From assembly GCF_001461695.1 (NCBI RefSeq), contig NZ_AUTC01000045.1:124001-188000 (forward strand): DNA of 64,000 bases. Reading direction: 5' to 3'. Below the pieces are notes generated by a model that was not told the origin of the DNA, did not search any database, and saw nothing but the letters and a program-made list of their open reading frames with translations. A program made the position numbers and the translations under genes. Below, piece by piece: positions 39,085-47,868 of the stretch (position 1 is its first letter; every line of letters starts with the position of its first letter). Source of the stretch: Sinorhizobium fredii USDA 205 (GTDB lineage: Bacteria > Pseudomonadota > Alphaproteobacteria > Rhizobiales > Rhizobiaceae).

Positions 39085-39546
39085 TCAGGACGAAGTGCGG
39101 CGTTCGCCGACGAGCGCGACGACCTCCGTGATCAGCGCCGTCGCCTGCCGCAGTCGCTCTTCCCCCATCTCGGCGCCAAGTGCATTCGCCCAGACGGCTT
39201 GTCGCGCGGTGATCTCTGCCAGCGCGACCTCTCCCTTTGGCGTGAGTGTCATCAGCTTGGCGCGCTGGTGTGCCGGATTTTGCCGATAGGCGAGCAACCC
39301 GTCGGCTTCGAGGAGATCGGCAATGCGTTGCACGCCCTGCCGCGCCAGTCCAAGCGCGCGGGCGGCATCGGCAACCGACATCGTCGCATGTCTCGCGGCG
39401 GCCAGCACCTGCCAGCGAGCGCTGGTCTGGCCAGATGGCTGCGCGAGCCTATCTCCTTCAAGGGTCAGATGTCCGGCAAGGCGAATGACCGAGATGGCGA
39501 ATTCGGCGAAAGCATCGCCGGAAGGCGTACGGGGAGGTGAATTCAT
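39085..39546 (-). CDS. MarR-family transcriptional regulator
   Basis: A 153-residue regulator, different from its neighbour. The winged helix includes AARALGLARQGVQRIADLLEADGLLAY near residues 60-88 and the wing LMTLTPKGEVALAEI. It is divergent from the frameshifted GFA-family gene, and two 16-bp palindromes lie between them, so it very probably represses both itself and that gene. It converges on the other MarR gene with a 35-bp gap. Confidence 0.92.
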   Translation of the reverse strand: MNSPPRTPSGDAFAEFAISVIRLAGHLTLEGDRLAQPSGQTSARWQVLAAARHATMSVADAARALGLARQGVQRIADLLEADGLLAYRQNPAHQRAKLMTLTPKGEVALAEITARQAVWANALGAEMGEERLRQATALITEVVALVGERRTSS

Positions 39547-39548
39547 AT

Positions 39549-39597
39549 TGACAACATATTGTCATTGCGGATAAAAGATTTTGACAATAAGTTGTCA
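39549..39597. promoter_or_regulatory. Two MarR operator palindromes
   Basis: TGACAACATATTGTCA (39549-39564) and TGACAATAAGTTGTCA (39582-39597) share TGACAA-N4-TTGTCA. The centres are 33 bp apart, about three helical turns, so two dimers would bind the same face. They lie between the divergent MarR gene and the GFA-family gene. Confidence 0.75.
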
Positions 39598-39647
39598 TAG
39601 TGAGTGATGGTTGGCAAGAGCGACGTTCCAAAACGGGGAGGATTGAG

Positions 39648-40051
39648 ATGAAGATGACCTACAAGGGTAGCTGCCACTGCGGACGGATTCGCTACGAGGT
39701 CGATGTCGATCTCGAGGCCGGGACCAGTCGATGCAATTGTTCCTACTGCTCGAAAATGCGCTATTGGGGTGCTTCCGTGAAGCCGGAGGATTTCCGCTCC
39801 TCTGCGAAGAGAGCGGTATCGGAGACTATCAGTTCGGCACGATGAGCGGCCATCACCGGTTCTGCATGAATTGCGGCACGGCGCCCTATGGGCACGGATA
39901 TGTCGAGGAGATCGGCGGAGCCTTCGTTTCCATCAACATCGCATGCCTGGACGATATCGATCCTGCCGTGCTGGCGACCTTGCCGATCCAATATATGGAT
40001 GGGCTGCACAACAATTGGTGGAATGTTCCGGCCGAGACGAAACACATGTGA
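39648..40051 (+). pseudogene. GFA-family (formaldehyde-activating/CENP-V-like) gene, frameshifted
   Basis: The first part reads [20 protein letters not shown] and [16 protein letters not shown] in one frame, giving the zinc motif CHCG and CxCxxC of the GFA family. The second part, in another frame, reads [20 protein letters not shown] and ends at 40051. A single missing base around 39797-39803, just after PEDFR, would join them into one ordinary protein of about 135 residues. Start ATG 39648 has GGGGAGGA seven bases upstream. The fold binds zinc and often acts on thiol adducts. Either the gene is newly inactivated or the read has an error. Confidence 0.8.
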
Positions 40052-40065
40052 TCTCAAAGCGAAAC

Positions 40066-40101
40066 GAAAAGGGCTCCCGCTGCGGCAGGAGCCTTTTTTG
40101 T
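40066..40101. terminator. Bidirectional terminator GFA gene / ilvD
   Basis: A stem with arms AAAAGGGCTCC and GGAGCCTTTTTT around the loop CGCTGCGGCA lies between the convergent GFA-family gene and ilvD. It gives a T run on plus and AAAA (T run on minus) on the other side. Confidence 0.75.
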
Positions 40102-40118
40102 TGGCGACGTTGCGCCGA

Positions 40119-41957
40119 CTACCGGTCGCCGAGGTCCCGCACGGCGCCGCGGTCGGCGGAGGTCGCGAAGGCGGCATAGGCCTTGAGCGCCGTCGTCACC
40201 CGACGCTTGCGCGGCTCTGCGGGCTCCCAGCCCTTTTCATCCTGCTCGGCGCGGCGGTTGGCAAGCTCGGCTTCCTCGACCCGCAGGCTGATCGTGCGGT
40301 TCGGGATGTCGATGTCGATCATGTCGCCCTCGCGGACGAGCCCGATCGTGCCGCCATTCGCAGCTTCCGGCGAGACATGGCCGATCGACAGGCCGGAGGT
40401 GCCGCCGGAGAAACGGCCGTCGGTGATCAGCGCGCAGGCCTTGCCGAGGCCCTTCGACTTCAGGTAGCTCGTCGGATAGAGCATTTCCTGCATGCCCGGT
40501 CCGCCCTTCGGCCCCTCATAGCGGATGACGACCACGTCGCCGGCCTTGATCTCGTTGCCGAGGATCGCCTTGACCGACGCATCCTGGCTTTCGAAGACGC
40601 GGGCCGGGCCGGAAAACTTCAGGATGCTCTCGTCGACGCCGGCGGTCTTCACGATGCAGCCGTCGAGCGCGATGTTGCCCTTGAGCACCGCAAGGCCGCC
40701 ATCCTTGGAGAAGGGATGCTCGACCGAGCGGATGACGCCCTTTTCGCGGTCGGTGTCGAGGTCGTCCCAGCGCGCCTCCTGGCTGAAGGCCACCTGGGTC
40801 GGGATGCCGCCAGGGGCGGCGCGGAAGAAGTGGCGGACCGTCTCGCTCGTCGTGCGGGTGATGTCCCAGCGGTCGATAGCGTCACTGATCGTGGCGCTGT
40901 GCACGGTCGGGCAATCGCGGTTGATGAGGCCGCCTTTCTCAAGTTCGCCGAGGATCGACATGATGCCGCCGGCGCGGTGCACGTCTTCCATGTGCACGTC
41001 GCTCTTCGCCGGCGCCACTTTCGACAGGCACGGAACCTTGCGTGACAGCCGGTCGATGTCGTCCATGGTGAAATCGATCTCGCCCTCATGGGCGGCGGCG
41101 AGAATGTGCAGAACCGTGTTGGTCGAGCCACCCATGGCGATGTCAAGCGCCATGGCGTTTTCGAATGCCTGCTTGGAGGCGACGTTGCGTGGCAGCACGC
41201 TCTCGTCTTCCTGTTCGTAATAACGGCGGGCGATGTCGACGATCAGGTGGCCGGCTTCGACGAAGAGGCGCTTGCGATCGGCGTGCGTGGCGAGCGTCGA
41301 GCCGTTGCCGGGCAGCGACAGGCCGAGTGCCTCGGTCAGACAGTTCATCGAGTTGGCCGTGAACATGCCGGAGCAGGAGCCGCAGGTCGGGCAGGCGGAG
41401 CGCTCGATGACCTTGACGTCCTCGTCGGAAACGCTGTCGTCGGCGGCCGCGACCATGGCGTCGACGAGGTCGAGCGCGTGCGTCTTGCCGTGCAGCACGA
41501 CCTTGCCGGCCTCCATCGGCCCGCCGGAAACGAAGACGGCGGGAATATTGAGGCGCAATGCCGCCATCAGCATGCCGGGGGTGATCTTGTCGCAGTTCGA
41601 GATACAGACCATGGCGTCGGCGCAATGGGCGTTGACCATGTATTCGACGCTGTCGGCGATGATCTCGCGCGACGGCAGCGAATAGAGCATGCCGTCATGG
41701 CCCATGGCGATGCCGTCATCGACGGCGATGGTGTTGAATTCCTTGGCGACGCCGCCGGCCGCCTCGATCTCGCGGGCGACGAGTTGGCCGAGGTCCTTCA
41801 AATGCACGTGGCCGGGCACGAATTGCGTAAACGAGTTCACTACCGCAATGATCGGCTTGCCGAAGTCGCTGTCCTTCATGCCCGTCGCGCGCCAGAGGCC
41901 GCGGGCGCCGGCCATGTTGCGGCCGTGGGTGGTGGTACGGGAGCGATAGGCAGGCAT
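40119..41957 (-). CDS. ilvD: Dihydroxy-acid dehydratase
   Basis: A 612-residue enzyme dehydrating 2,3-dihydroxy-isovalerate and -methylvalerate, the third common step of valine and isoleucine synthesis. The iron-sulfur cysteines are visible in [12 protein letters not shown] (Cys near residue 122) and [21 protein letters not shown] (Cys near 195). The C-terminal domain has the conserved [19 protein letters not shown] as [20 protein letters not shown] 41957 gives [19 protein letters not shown], the usual N-terminus; an ATG five codons upstream is less likely. Monocistronic, divergent from the large cyclase gene. Confidence 0.96.
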   Translation of the reverse strand: MPAYRSRTTTHGRNMAGARGLWRATGMKDSDFGKPIIAVVNSFTQFVPGHVHLKDLGQLVAREIEAAGGVAKEFNTIAVDDGIAMGHDGMLYSLPSREIIADSVEYMVNAHCADAMVCISNCDKITPGMLMAALRLNIPAVFVSGGPMEAGKVVLHGKTHALDLVDAMVAAADDSVSDEDVKVIERSACPTCGSCSGMFTANSMNCLTEALGLSLPGNGSTLATHADRKRLFVEAGHLIVDIARRYYEQEDESVLPRNVASKQAFENAMALDIAMGGSTNTVLHILAAAHEGEIDFTMDDIDRLSRKVPCLSKVAPAKSDVHMEDVHRAGGIMSILGELEKGGLINRDCPTVHSATISDAIDRWDITRTTSETVRHFFRAAPGGIPTQVAFSQEARWDDLDTDREKGVIRSVEHPFSKDGGLAVLKGNIALDGCIVKTAGVDESILKFSGPARVFESQDASVKAILGNEIKAGDVVVIRYEGPKGGPGMQEMLYPTSYLKSKGLGKACALITDGRFSGGTSGLSIGHVSPEAANGGTIGLVREGDMIDIDIPNRTISLRVEEAELANRRAEQDEKGWEPAEPRKRRVTTALKAYAAFATSADRGAVRDLGDR

Positions 41958-42314
41958 AACGTGTTCCTTCACGGACGAATATCGATACGCGAATATGGCG
42001 ATCCTTGAGCGCCGGTCGAGGGGTACTAGCGCAAAATTGCGCGCGCGTCATCTTTCGCGTCAGATTATTTCCGCCCCGCGGATGGTCCGCGCGCCGGTCA
42101 TGGAAGCGAGCTTAGCGGGTCGTGGTCGCTTTGCACAGCACTCGAACCCCAGCCCGGAAGTCTGGGTTGCAACGCGGCGCTCTCCAGCCTGCTCCTCGAT
42201 CTCCGCCAGGATGGCGCATTGCCAAGCCGGATCAACAAGTCCATTGTTTTTGCAGCATTCACGCCTGTGTAGCGGAGTCCTTCGCTGCCGGGGGCGTATT
42301 GAGGTTCGTCCGCG
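41958..42314. other. Divergent intergenic region ilvD-cyclase
   Basis: A 357-bp spacer that must hold the promoters of ilvD (minus) and the cyclase gene (plus). I see no recognisable attenuator of the branched-chain type, no clear operator and no gene. Confidence 0.4.
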
Positions 42315-45300
42315 ATGAACTGCCATGAATGCGGTAGCGAGATAGAGAGTGGCTTCGCGTTTTGCCCGAAATGCGGTGCCAAGCAGCACAGTTCGTGCCC
42401 CGGTTGCGGCTATCTCTGTGCTCCGCATTTCGCCTTCTGCCCGCGCTGCGGCACCCGGCTCGGAGCGACTGCGGAAGCCCCACAGGCTCCGACGCGGCAC
42501 CCGACGCCGCCTGTACCGCAGGCGCCTCCAGCTCCATCAGGCCAGGATATCGGCGCCGACCGGCGTACGGTCACAGTGCTGTTTGCCGATCTTTGTGGGT
42601 TCACCGGGCTCAGTGAGCAGATTGATCCGGAAATATTGCAGGCGCTGCAGAACGAGCTCTTCGAGGAATTGACGAGCGCCGTCGAGGCATTCGGCGGCTT
42701 CGTCGACAAGTTCATCGGCGACGCGCTGCTCGCCCTCTTCGGCGCCCCGGTGGCCCATGAGGACGATCCGGAGAGGGCTCTTCGGGCCGCATTGGAGATG
42801 CGCGATCGGACCGCGCGAGTGAGTGACCGCTGGCACAGGCGCATCGGCCTGCCGCTCAGCCTGCATATCGGTGTCAACACCGGCCCGGTGGTCACCGGCG
42901 GTTTCGGGGCGGGCGACACGAAATCCTATTCGGTCACCGGCGATACGGTGAACACGGCGCAGCGCCTGCAGGCGATGGCCGGCCCGGATGAAATCCTTGC
43001 AGGGCCGGTTACGCACAAGCTCACCCGGCATGCCTTCGCCTATGAAACGCTCGGCGCGGTTGCCTTGCGCGGCAAGACCGGCAGCCTTCAGGTGCATCGC
43101 GTCAACGGCCCGCTCGAGGCGCCACGCCCGGCGAGGGGTCTCGACGCGCTCGGTCTCAGCGCGCCGCTCATCGGACGCGATGCCGAGATTGCCCGCATGC
43201 GCGACTGCCTGGTGCTCGCCTGCGCCGGCACGGCGCAAGTCGTGCGCCTGACCGGGGAGGCCGGCATCGGCAAGTCGCGTCTGGTGAGCGAGCTCCTGGC
43301 AGCCATCGGCGAGGACCCGCGCTTTGCGCATGTGGTCGTCAGGCGCGCCGCCTGTTCTCCGCTCGGCGAACCGTCCTATGGGACGCTCGCCACCGTGCTG
43401 AGCAGCGCCTATGGCATACCGGCCGGCGGCACGGCGGAGGAAACGCAGGAGCGGCTGGCCTCCGGTCTCGCCGAAATCGGCTTTACCGCCGAGGAACTCG
43501 GTGAACTGATGCCGCTTCTCTTCCATATTCTCGGGATGGGAGATCGCGAAGGCGCCCTTCAGCACGTCGCTCCCGACCAGATTCGGCGCCAGCTCCTCTC
43601 GGTCATTCGCACCTTGTTCGAGCGGCGGCTCGAACGGACGCCCTTGCTCATCATCCTTGAGGATTTGCATTGGGCGGACTCCGCCTCGCTGGAGGCGTTG
43701 CGCTTCGTGCTCGACCGGCTGGATCGCCGTCCTTTGATGCTGATCACCACGCAGCGGCCCGGTGCCGGCCCGGAGCGCCTGTCCCCGGAGCGCACGAGCG
43801 TCACCGCACTGCGTCTCGGGCCGCTCTCCCCCGCCGACGGACAGCGGCTCCTTGCGGGCTTATTCGGAGAGAAGTGCCTGCCTGGAAGCCTGCGCCAGCA
43901 AATCCTGGCGCGTGCCGGCGGCAACCCGCTGTTCATCGAGGAAATCATCCGCGGCCTCATCGAGCTCGAAACGCTTCGTCGCGACGGCTCGCAATGGCAT
44001 GTGGCCGACGGCGAAGCGAGCGTCGATATTCCCGTCGGCATCGAGGCGATGCTGCTGGCGCGGATCGATCGCTTGCCTCAGGAGGCGCGCCGTCTCGTCC
44101 ACGGTGCCGCCGTCATCGGCCCGCGCTTCGACGCCGAGTTGCTCGCCATCGTCTCTCCCCAATCGGGCGATGTCGCATCGGGTCTGGAGTTGCTTTGCGA
44201 TGCCGAAATCATTGAAGAGAGTGCCAGGGGCGGGACGCCGGCATCGCAAAGCTACCGCTTCGTTCAGTCGCTACTGCACGAGGTGGTCTACAACAATCTG
44301 CTCGTCAAACGGCGGACAGAGATACATGCGGCCATCGCGAACGCTCTGGAGCGCCGCTATGGCGAAAACCCGGAGCGTTTCGAGGATCTGGCTGTCCTCG
44401 GGCATCACTACAGTCAGTCGGCCGAACGGGCCAAGGGGGCTCGCTACCTGATGGCCGCCGGAGACCGGGCAAGCCAGCTCTACGCCAACGAGGATGCCAT
44501 CCGGTTCTATCGGCAGGCGATGGCCGCCCTTGCCACGCTCGGCGAAGAGAGGCCGGAGTGGTTCATCGCTCGCGAGCGGATCGCCGATCTCCTGGTGCCT
44601 TTCGGTGAGCGCGCCCAGGCGGAAGAGCACTACCGCGCGCTGCTCGACACCGGTCCTGTCGCGGCAGACGCCGTGGCTTCCGCGCGAATCCTCCGCAAAC
44701 TCGGTCATCTTCTCTGGGAGGCCGGCAAGCGCGATCAGGCGCAGGCGAGCTTCACGGAAGCGACTGTGCTCCTCGAACGCGCCGAGGCTCCGGTCGATAG
44801 CGCGTCGCTGCTGCAGGAGCGGGGGCATTTGGCTTTCCGCATGGGCGACTATCTCGGCGCCTCGCGATGGGCGGACGAAGCCTTGGAGAAGGTCAAGGCG
44901 CTTGGTCCCGACGTGAGCGACGAGACCCGGCGGGAGGTGGCCCTTGTCACCGCCGAAGCGTTGAATACCAAGGGTGCGGCTCTGGCGCGACGCGGCCGGA
45001 CGCGAGAGGCGATCGAGGCCGTGGAGACGAGCGTTGCGGTGGCCGAAGCGGCCGCCCTGATGCACGCGGCCTGCCGCGGCTATACGAATCTCGGCGTGCT
45101 CTACACGATCGTCGACCCGAAGCTTGCCATCGAAGTCTGCCGGCGCGGCCTCGATATGGCCCGCCGCATCGGCGATCTCGGCTTCCAGGCGCGGCTTCTC
45201 GCCAATCTTGCGGTCGCCCATTGCACCTTCACCGACCGTTGCGCGACCGAAGGCGTGCCGGCGGCGCAAAAGGCGATCGAGATCGACCGGGCGCTCGACC

Positions 45301-45581
45301 AGCGCGACCATCTGCCGGTCTCGCTGCTCGTCCTCGGGCAGATCTTCCAGTGCCACGGCCGGCCGGCCGACGCCCGCAAGCTCTACGGCGAAGCGCTCGA
45401 TCTGGCCGGCGAAACCGGCGAGGCGCAGGTTCTGTTTCCGTGCTATGATGGCCTGGCGACACTTTGCCTCGATGAGGGCGAACTCGCCGAGGCCGAACGC
45501 CATTTCAGTTCGGCTCGAGACATCTGCGAAAGTCACGATCTCGACCCAGAGGCCTTGGTGATCCTGCCGTTCCTCGATTGA
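42315..45581 (+). CDS. Zinc-ribbon / class III cyclase / AAA ATPase / TPR signalling protein
   Basis: A 1088-residue multidomain protein. Residues 3-45 hold two zinc ribbons (CHEC...CPKC and CPGC...CPRC), followed by a Pro-rich linker. A class III nucleotide cyclase domain spans about 82-270, with metal Asp in VTVLFADLCGFTGLSEQ, GGFVDKFIGDALLALFG and the Asn/Arg in DTVNTAQRLQAM. A STAND-type ATPase follows, with Walker A LTGEAGIGKSRLV near 313-325 and Walker B LIILEDLHWADS near 447. TPR-like helices fill 700-1060. The key cyclase residues look intact. Such fusions are frequent in rhizobia; the signal they sense is unknown. Start ATG is followed immediately by the first Cys pair. Confidence 0.9.
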   Translation: MNCHECGSEIESGFAFCPKCGAKQHSSCPGCGYLCAPHFAFCPRCGTRLGATAEAPQAPTRHPTPPVPQAPPAPSGQDIGADRRTVTVLFADLCGFTGLSEQIDPEILQALQNELFEELTSAVEAFGGFVDKFIGDALLALFGAPVAHEDDPERALRAALEMRDRTARVSDRWHRRIGLPLSLHIGVNTGPVVTGGFGAGDTKSYSVTGDTVNTAQRLQAMAGPDEILAGPVTHKLTRHAFAYETLGAVALRGKTGSLQVHRVNGPLEAPRPARGLDALGLSAPLIGRDAEIARMRDCLVLACAGTAQVVRLTGEAGIGKSRLVSELLAAIGEDPRFAHVVVRRAACSPLGEPSYGTLATVLSSAYGIPAGGTAEETQERLASGLAEIGFTAEELGELMPLLFHILGMGDREGALQHVAPDQIRRQLLSVIRTLFERRLERTPLLIILEDLHWADSASLEALRFVLDRLDRRPLMLITTQRPGAGPERLSPERTSVTALRLGPLSPADGQRLLAGLFGEKCLPGSLRQQILARAGGNPLFIEEIIRGLIELETLRRDGSQWHVADGEASVDIPVGIEAMLLARIDRLPQEARRLVHGAAVIGPRFDAELLAIVSPQSGDVASGLELLCDAEIIEESARGGTPASQSYRFVQSLLHEVVYNNLLVKRRTEIHAAIANALERRYGENPERFEDLAVLGHHYSQSAERAKGARYLMAAGDRASQLYANEDAIRFYRQAMAALATLGEERPEWFIARERIADLLVPFGERAQAEEHYRALLDTGPVAADAVASARILRKLGHLLWEAGKRDQAQASFTEATVLLERAEAPVDSASLLQERGHLAFRMGDYLGASRWADEALEKVKALGPDVSDETRREVALVTAEALNTKGAALARRGRTREAIEAVETSVAVAEAAALMHAACRGYTNLGVLYTIVDPKLAIEVCRRGLDMARRIGDLGFQARLLANLAVAHCTFTDRCATEGVPAAQKAIEIDRALDQRDHLPVSLLVLGQIFQCHGRPADARKLYGEALDLAGETGEAQVLFPCYDGLATLCLDEGELAEAERHFSSARDICESHDLDPEALVILPFLD

Positions 45582-45671
45582 ACGGCTTTCGTTCAGGCAA
45601 GGCGCGGGAGAGAAGAAGGGCGCTCACCTCAAGGGGCCGGGTGCTGCAGGCGTGCAGGAAGGAGAACAGCC

Positions 45672-46352
45672 ATGGCGGAATATTCCAGTTCCGGGCCGTT
45701 GCAGCCGGGCGATCGGGCGCCGAACGTCGTGCTCGACGCGATCACCCAGGAGGGCAAGATCGCCATCGACGATTTCCGGGGGCGCAAACCTGTGCTGGTG
45801 GGGCTGTTCAGGGGCCTGCAATGTCCGTTCTGCCGCCGGCAGATCGCCACGTTGGCACAGCTCAAGGCGGCTCTCAGTGAAAAGGGTGTGGAGACCCTGA
45901 CGGTCGTGAACACGCCGATCGAGCGGGCGCGCCTCTATTTCCGCTACCATCCCTTGCCGAATCTGCTCGCCGCGTCGGATCCCGAACGGATTTCACATCG
46001 CGCCTTCGGTCTGCCGAATCTCGAATTCACCGAAGACGAGGACGATTGGCCGCGCAAGCTGGGCATGCAGACCGTGATGTCGATGCGCCTTGACATGCCG
46101 GGCGTACTGCCGGAGCCGATGGATCCGGTTGCTGCGTCGAATTATCTCCAGAAAGCCGATGGCTACGAGATGACCGATGACGACAGGCGGATGGAGGCCG
46201 CCGCCATGGCGCAACTCGTCGGGGAGTTCCTGCTCGACCGCGACGGCGTCGTGCGATGGTCGTTCACCGAAGCTTCGCCGGACGGCCGCAACATGTTCCG
46301 TGCTCCTTCTCCGGACGAGGTGATGTCGGCAGCTTCGCAGGTCGTCCACTGA
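45672..46352 (+). CDS. Thioredoxin-fold redoxin (AhpC/TSA-like)
   Basis: A 226-residue protein with APNVVLDAITQEGKIAIDDF and the redox motif GLQCPFCRRQIATLA with CPFC near residues 54-57, then a peroxiredoxin-like middle and a C-terminal EFLLDRDGVVRWSFTEAS strand. The CxxC pair points to a thiol-disulfide or peroxide-reducing role. ATG 45672 is preceded by AGGAAGGAGAACAGCC, a strong ribosome-binding site. It lies 90 bp behind the cyclase gene and may be co-transcribed or independent. Confidence 0.88.
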   Translation: MAEYSSSGPLQPGDRAPNVVLDAITQEGKIAIDDFRGRKPVLVGLFRGLQCPFCRRQIATLAQLKAALSEKGVETLTVVNTPIERARLYFRYHPLPNLLAASDPERISHRAFGLPNLEFTEDEDDWPRKLGMQTVMSMRLDMPGVLPEPMDPVAASNYLQKADGYEMTDDDRRMEAAAMAQLVGEFLLDRDGVVRWSFTEASPDGRNMFRAPSPDEVMSAASQVVH

Positions 46353-46430
46353 AAGCCCAAGGGTCAGGCACCTTCCTGCGGCGTGTGCGCGGACGGCGCG
46401 AAACCCGCACTTCGAGACCGATGCGAACAA

Positions 46431-46500
46431 ACAAAAAAGGCCGGGGTAAACCCGACCTTCTCATCACCTCCGCCGTTGCCAGTCCATCCGTGGTCAATGG
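46431..46500 (-). ncRNA. Candidate small RNA or leader, copy A (terminator-bearing repeat)
   Basis: On the minus strand a conserved block CCACGGATG-ACTGGCA-CGGCGG is followed by a hairpin (AAGGTCGGG/CCCGGCCTT type) and TTTTTTGTTTG. The same arrangement recurs at 47591-47665. The block also contains a tiny frame, ATG GAC TGG CAA CGG CGG AGG then stop (MDWQRRR). A terminator of this kind without a gene directly before it suggests a small RNA or a leader peptide with attenuator. This is a candidate only. Confidence 0.35.
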
Positions 46501-46704
46501 CGAGGTGGGTCCTTCCTAACCGCCGATCATGACAGCCGGATGACGCGCAATCGAAAAAATCCCATTCGATTGATCGGTGAATAGGCGGGCCGATCCGAGG
46601 GCCTCGAAACGGTTGACCTCGAAACTGTTGATGGGGGAAGCGAATGAAGGGTGGCGATACGTCGCGTTAGAGGTTTCTAAAGAATTCATCGACAAGATGC
46701 CGAC

Positions 46705-46872
46705 ATGCGCGGCTTGCTACTCTTCATTGTTTTGTTGGCTGGCATCTGGGCGATCGACCGGATCGCCTGCGAGGGCCACTACAGCCGCGCGGCCTGGCGC
46801 GACGCGCAGGAGCAAGCCAAGTCCCTTCGCTACCGGGTGAAATATTGGGTTGACGATATCGTCAGGCTTTAG
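46705..46872 (+). CDS. Small membrane or secreted protein, 55 residues
   Basis: MRGLLLFIVLLAGIWAIDRI begins a 55-residue protein with one hydrophobic segment (residues 3-17), followed by a polar, helix-prone part (HYSRAAWRDAQEQAKSLRYR) and the stop at 46870. It looks like a small membrane-anchored protein with a cytoplasmic or periplasmic tail. I do not recognise a family. A weak GACAAGATG precedes the start. It lies in otherwise gene-poor DNA, right before a palindromic repeat. Confidence 0.6.
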   Translation: MRGLLLFIVLLAGIWAIDRIACEGHYSRAAWRDAQEQAKSLRYRVKYWVDDIVRL

Positions 46873-46880
46873 GGCCCGAT

Positions 46881-46940
46881 CTACAGCGCCGCGCGTCCAA
46901 TCGGACTCGGTAAGGTCGCCGTAGCACTTTGAAATGCTGC
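46881..46940. repeat. Palindromic intergenic repeat, partial copy 2
   Basis: CTACAGCGCCGCGCGTCC...GTCGCCGTAGCACTTTGA and ATGCTGCA match the left half of the repeat at 299-405, with the outer arms CTACAGCG/CGCCGTAG kept. The second, longer hairpin of copy 1 is missing here. Confidence 0.7.
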
Positions 46941-47150
46941 AGGCGTCCTACGGCCACGAAGACGAAACAGCCCCTCATGTAAGCGGCCTTGAGGTAGACG
47001 CCCTCGATCGTGGCGGGACGATAGGCGCATAGCGCCTCACCTGTCCTCTCCATCTCGGCGACGACGTCATCCGGCACGCGCCTCGCCAGGGAGGCAGAGC
47101 AGCAGGAGAGAATGGCCGCCTGATCTGCGCATCTGTCGGCCGCTGCGAGG

Positions 47151-47348
47151 CTACTGCTTGGGCATGACGCCCTTGCTTACCAGCCACGCCTCGAAAGTGC
47201 CCGGACACCCATTGTCAATCCATTCCGCGCGGTACGAGAAGCCAGGGGCTGCACCCCTAATGGCGATGCTTCCATCAGCGAGGCGTTCGGTTACACCCGG
47301 CCCGTGGGTCTTTCGGCGATACTTCTTCTTCACTTTCATGAGTCTCAT
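47151..47348 (-). CDS. Hypothetical small basic protein, 65 residues
   Basis: Begins MRLMKVKKKYRRKTHGPGV, then ERLADGSIAIRGAAPGFSYR and WIDNGCPGTFEAWLVSKGV, ending at a TAG at 47151. A strong GGGGAGG lies seven bases before ATG 47348, the main argument that it is real. No known domain is recognised; the basic N-terminus suggests nucleic acid binding at most as a guess. It stands alone in a gene-poor stretch. Confidence 0.5.
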   Translation of the reverse strand: MRLMKVKKKYRRKTHGPGVTERLADGSIAIRGAAPGFSYRAEWIDNGCPGTFEAWLVSKGVMPKQ

Positions 47349-47590
47349 TGCCTGCCTCCCCGCGGTACAACCAGGAGTCCGAGGGTTGCATAGGGCACGC
47401 GCTAGTCAAGGATTACAAGCAAAATCAATGGGATAACAATAGGTTGGGCTAAGACCTCTGGCCCATTTCCTGTTGGACTAAGGTCCTAGGAGAGCTTCGA
47501 TACGTTCGCTCGGCCGTAGCCCGACGTGCGGTTTATGGCGGGTGAAGCGCTAAACATCCGGAGGGCGGCCGCCCGATCGGGTTACGACGC

Positions 47591-47665
47591 AACAAAAAAG
47601 GCCGGGTAACCCGACCTTCCGTGGTCGCCTCCCGCCGCTGCCAGTACATCCGTGGCAGCGACGTG
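47591..47665 (-). ncRNA. Candidate small RNA or leader, copy B (terminator-bearing repeat)
   Basis: The minus strand carries CCACGGATGTACTGGCAGCGGCGGG, then a hairpin AAGGTCGGGTTACCCGGCCTT followed by TTTTTTGTTG. Layout and sequence agree with copy A at 46431-46500. A short frame MYWQRRE starts at the same place as MDWQRRR in copy A. This supports one duplicated element, either a small RNA with its terminator or a repeat. Confidence 0.35.
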
Positions 47666-47822
47666 AGGCGTATGTGCCTCTAATGTAGGCGCTGTTTGAA
47701 ATTTAATCAAATCGGAAATCAAAGGGTCTCTTTGCCAAGGGCGAGGTTCAGTGAACCTAAAGAGCACTACGTAAAAAGGCCTCTCGATTTCTCGAAAAGG
47801 CCCTTTAAATCGGAAACTTGGA

Positions 47823-47868
47823 TGGTGGGCGTGACAAGGATCGAACTTGTGACCCCTACGATGTCAAC
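47823..47868 (-). other. 3' fragment of tRNA-Val(GAC), likely integration scar
   Basis: On the minus strand the sequence runs TTGACAT (anticodon loop with GAC), CGTAGG, GTCACAAGTTCGATCC TTGTCACGCCCACCA. This is the 3' half of tRNA-Val(GAC): anticodon stem 3' strand, variable loop, T arm (GTTCGATCC), acceptor 3' strand and encoded CCA. No D arm or 5' acceptor strand is found on the far side (47869 onward reads CAAAGCGGC...), so the tRNA is not functional. Such fragments form when a site-specific integrase uses a tRNA 3' end as attachment site. A hairpin AAGGGCCTTTTCGAG...GGCCTTTTT follows it on the minus strand, as expected of a real tRNA trailer. Confidence 0.75.

Noticed and set aside
46862..47077. 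Minus-strand frame with VPDDVVAEMERTGEALCAY and MRGCFVFVAVGRL
   Set aside because: It has protein-like composition, but no good start, and its C-terminus runs through the palindromic repeat, so I do not list it as a gene; it may be a fragment.
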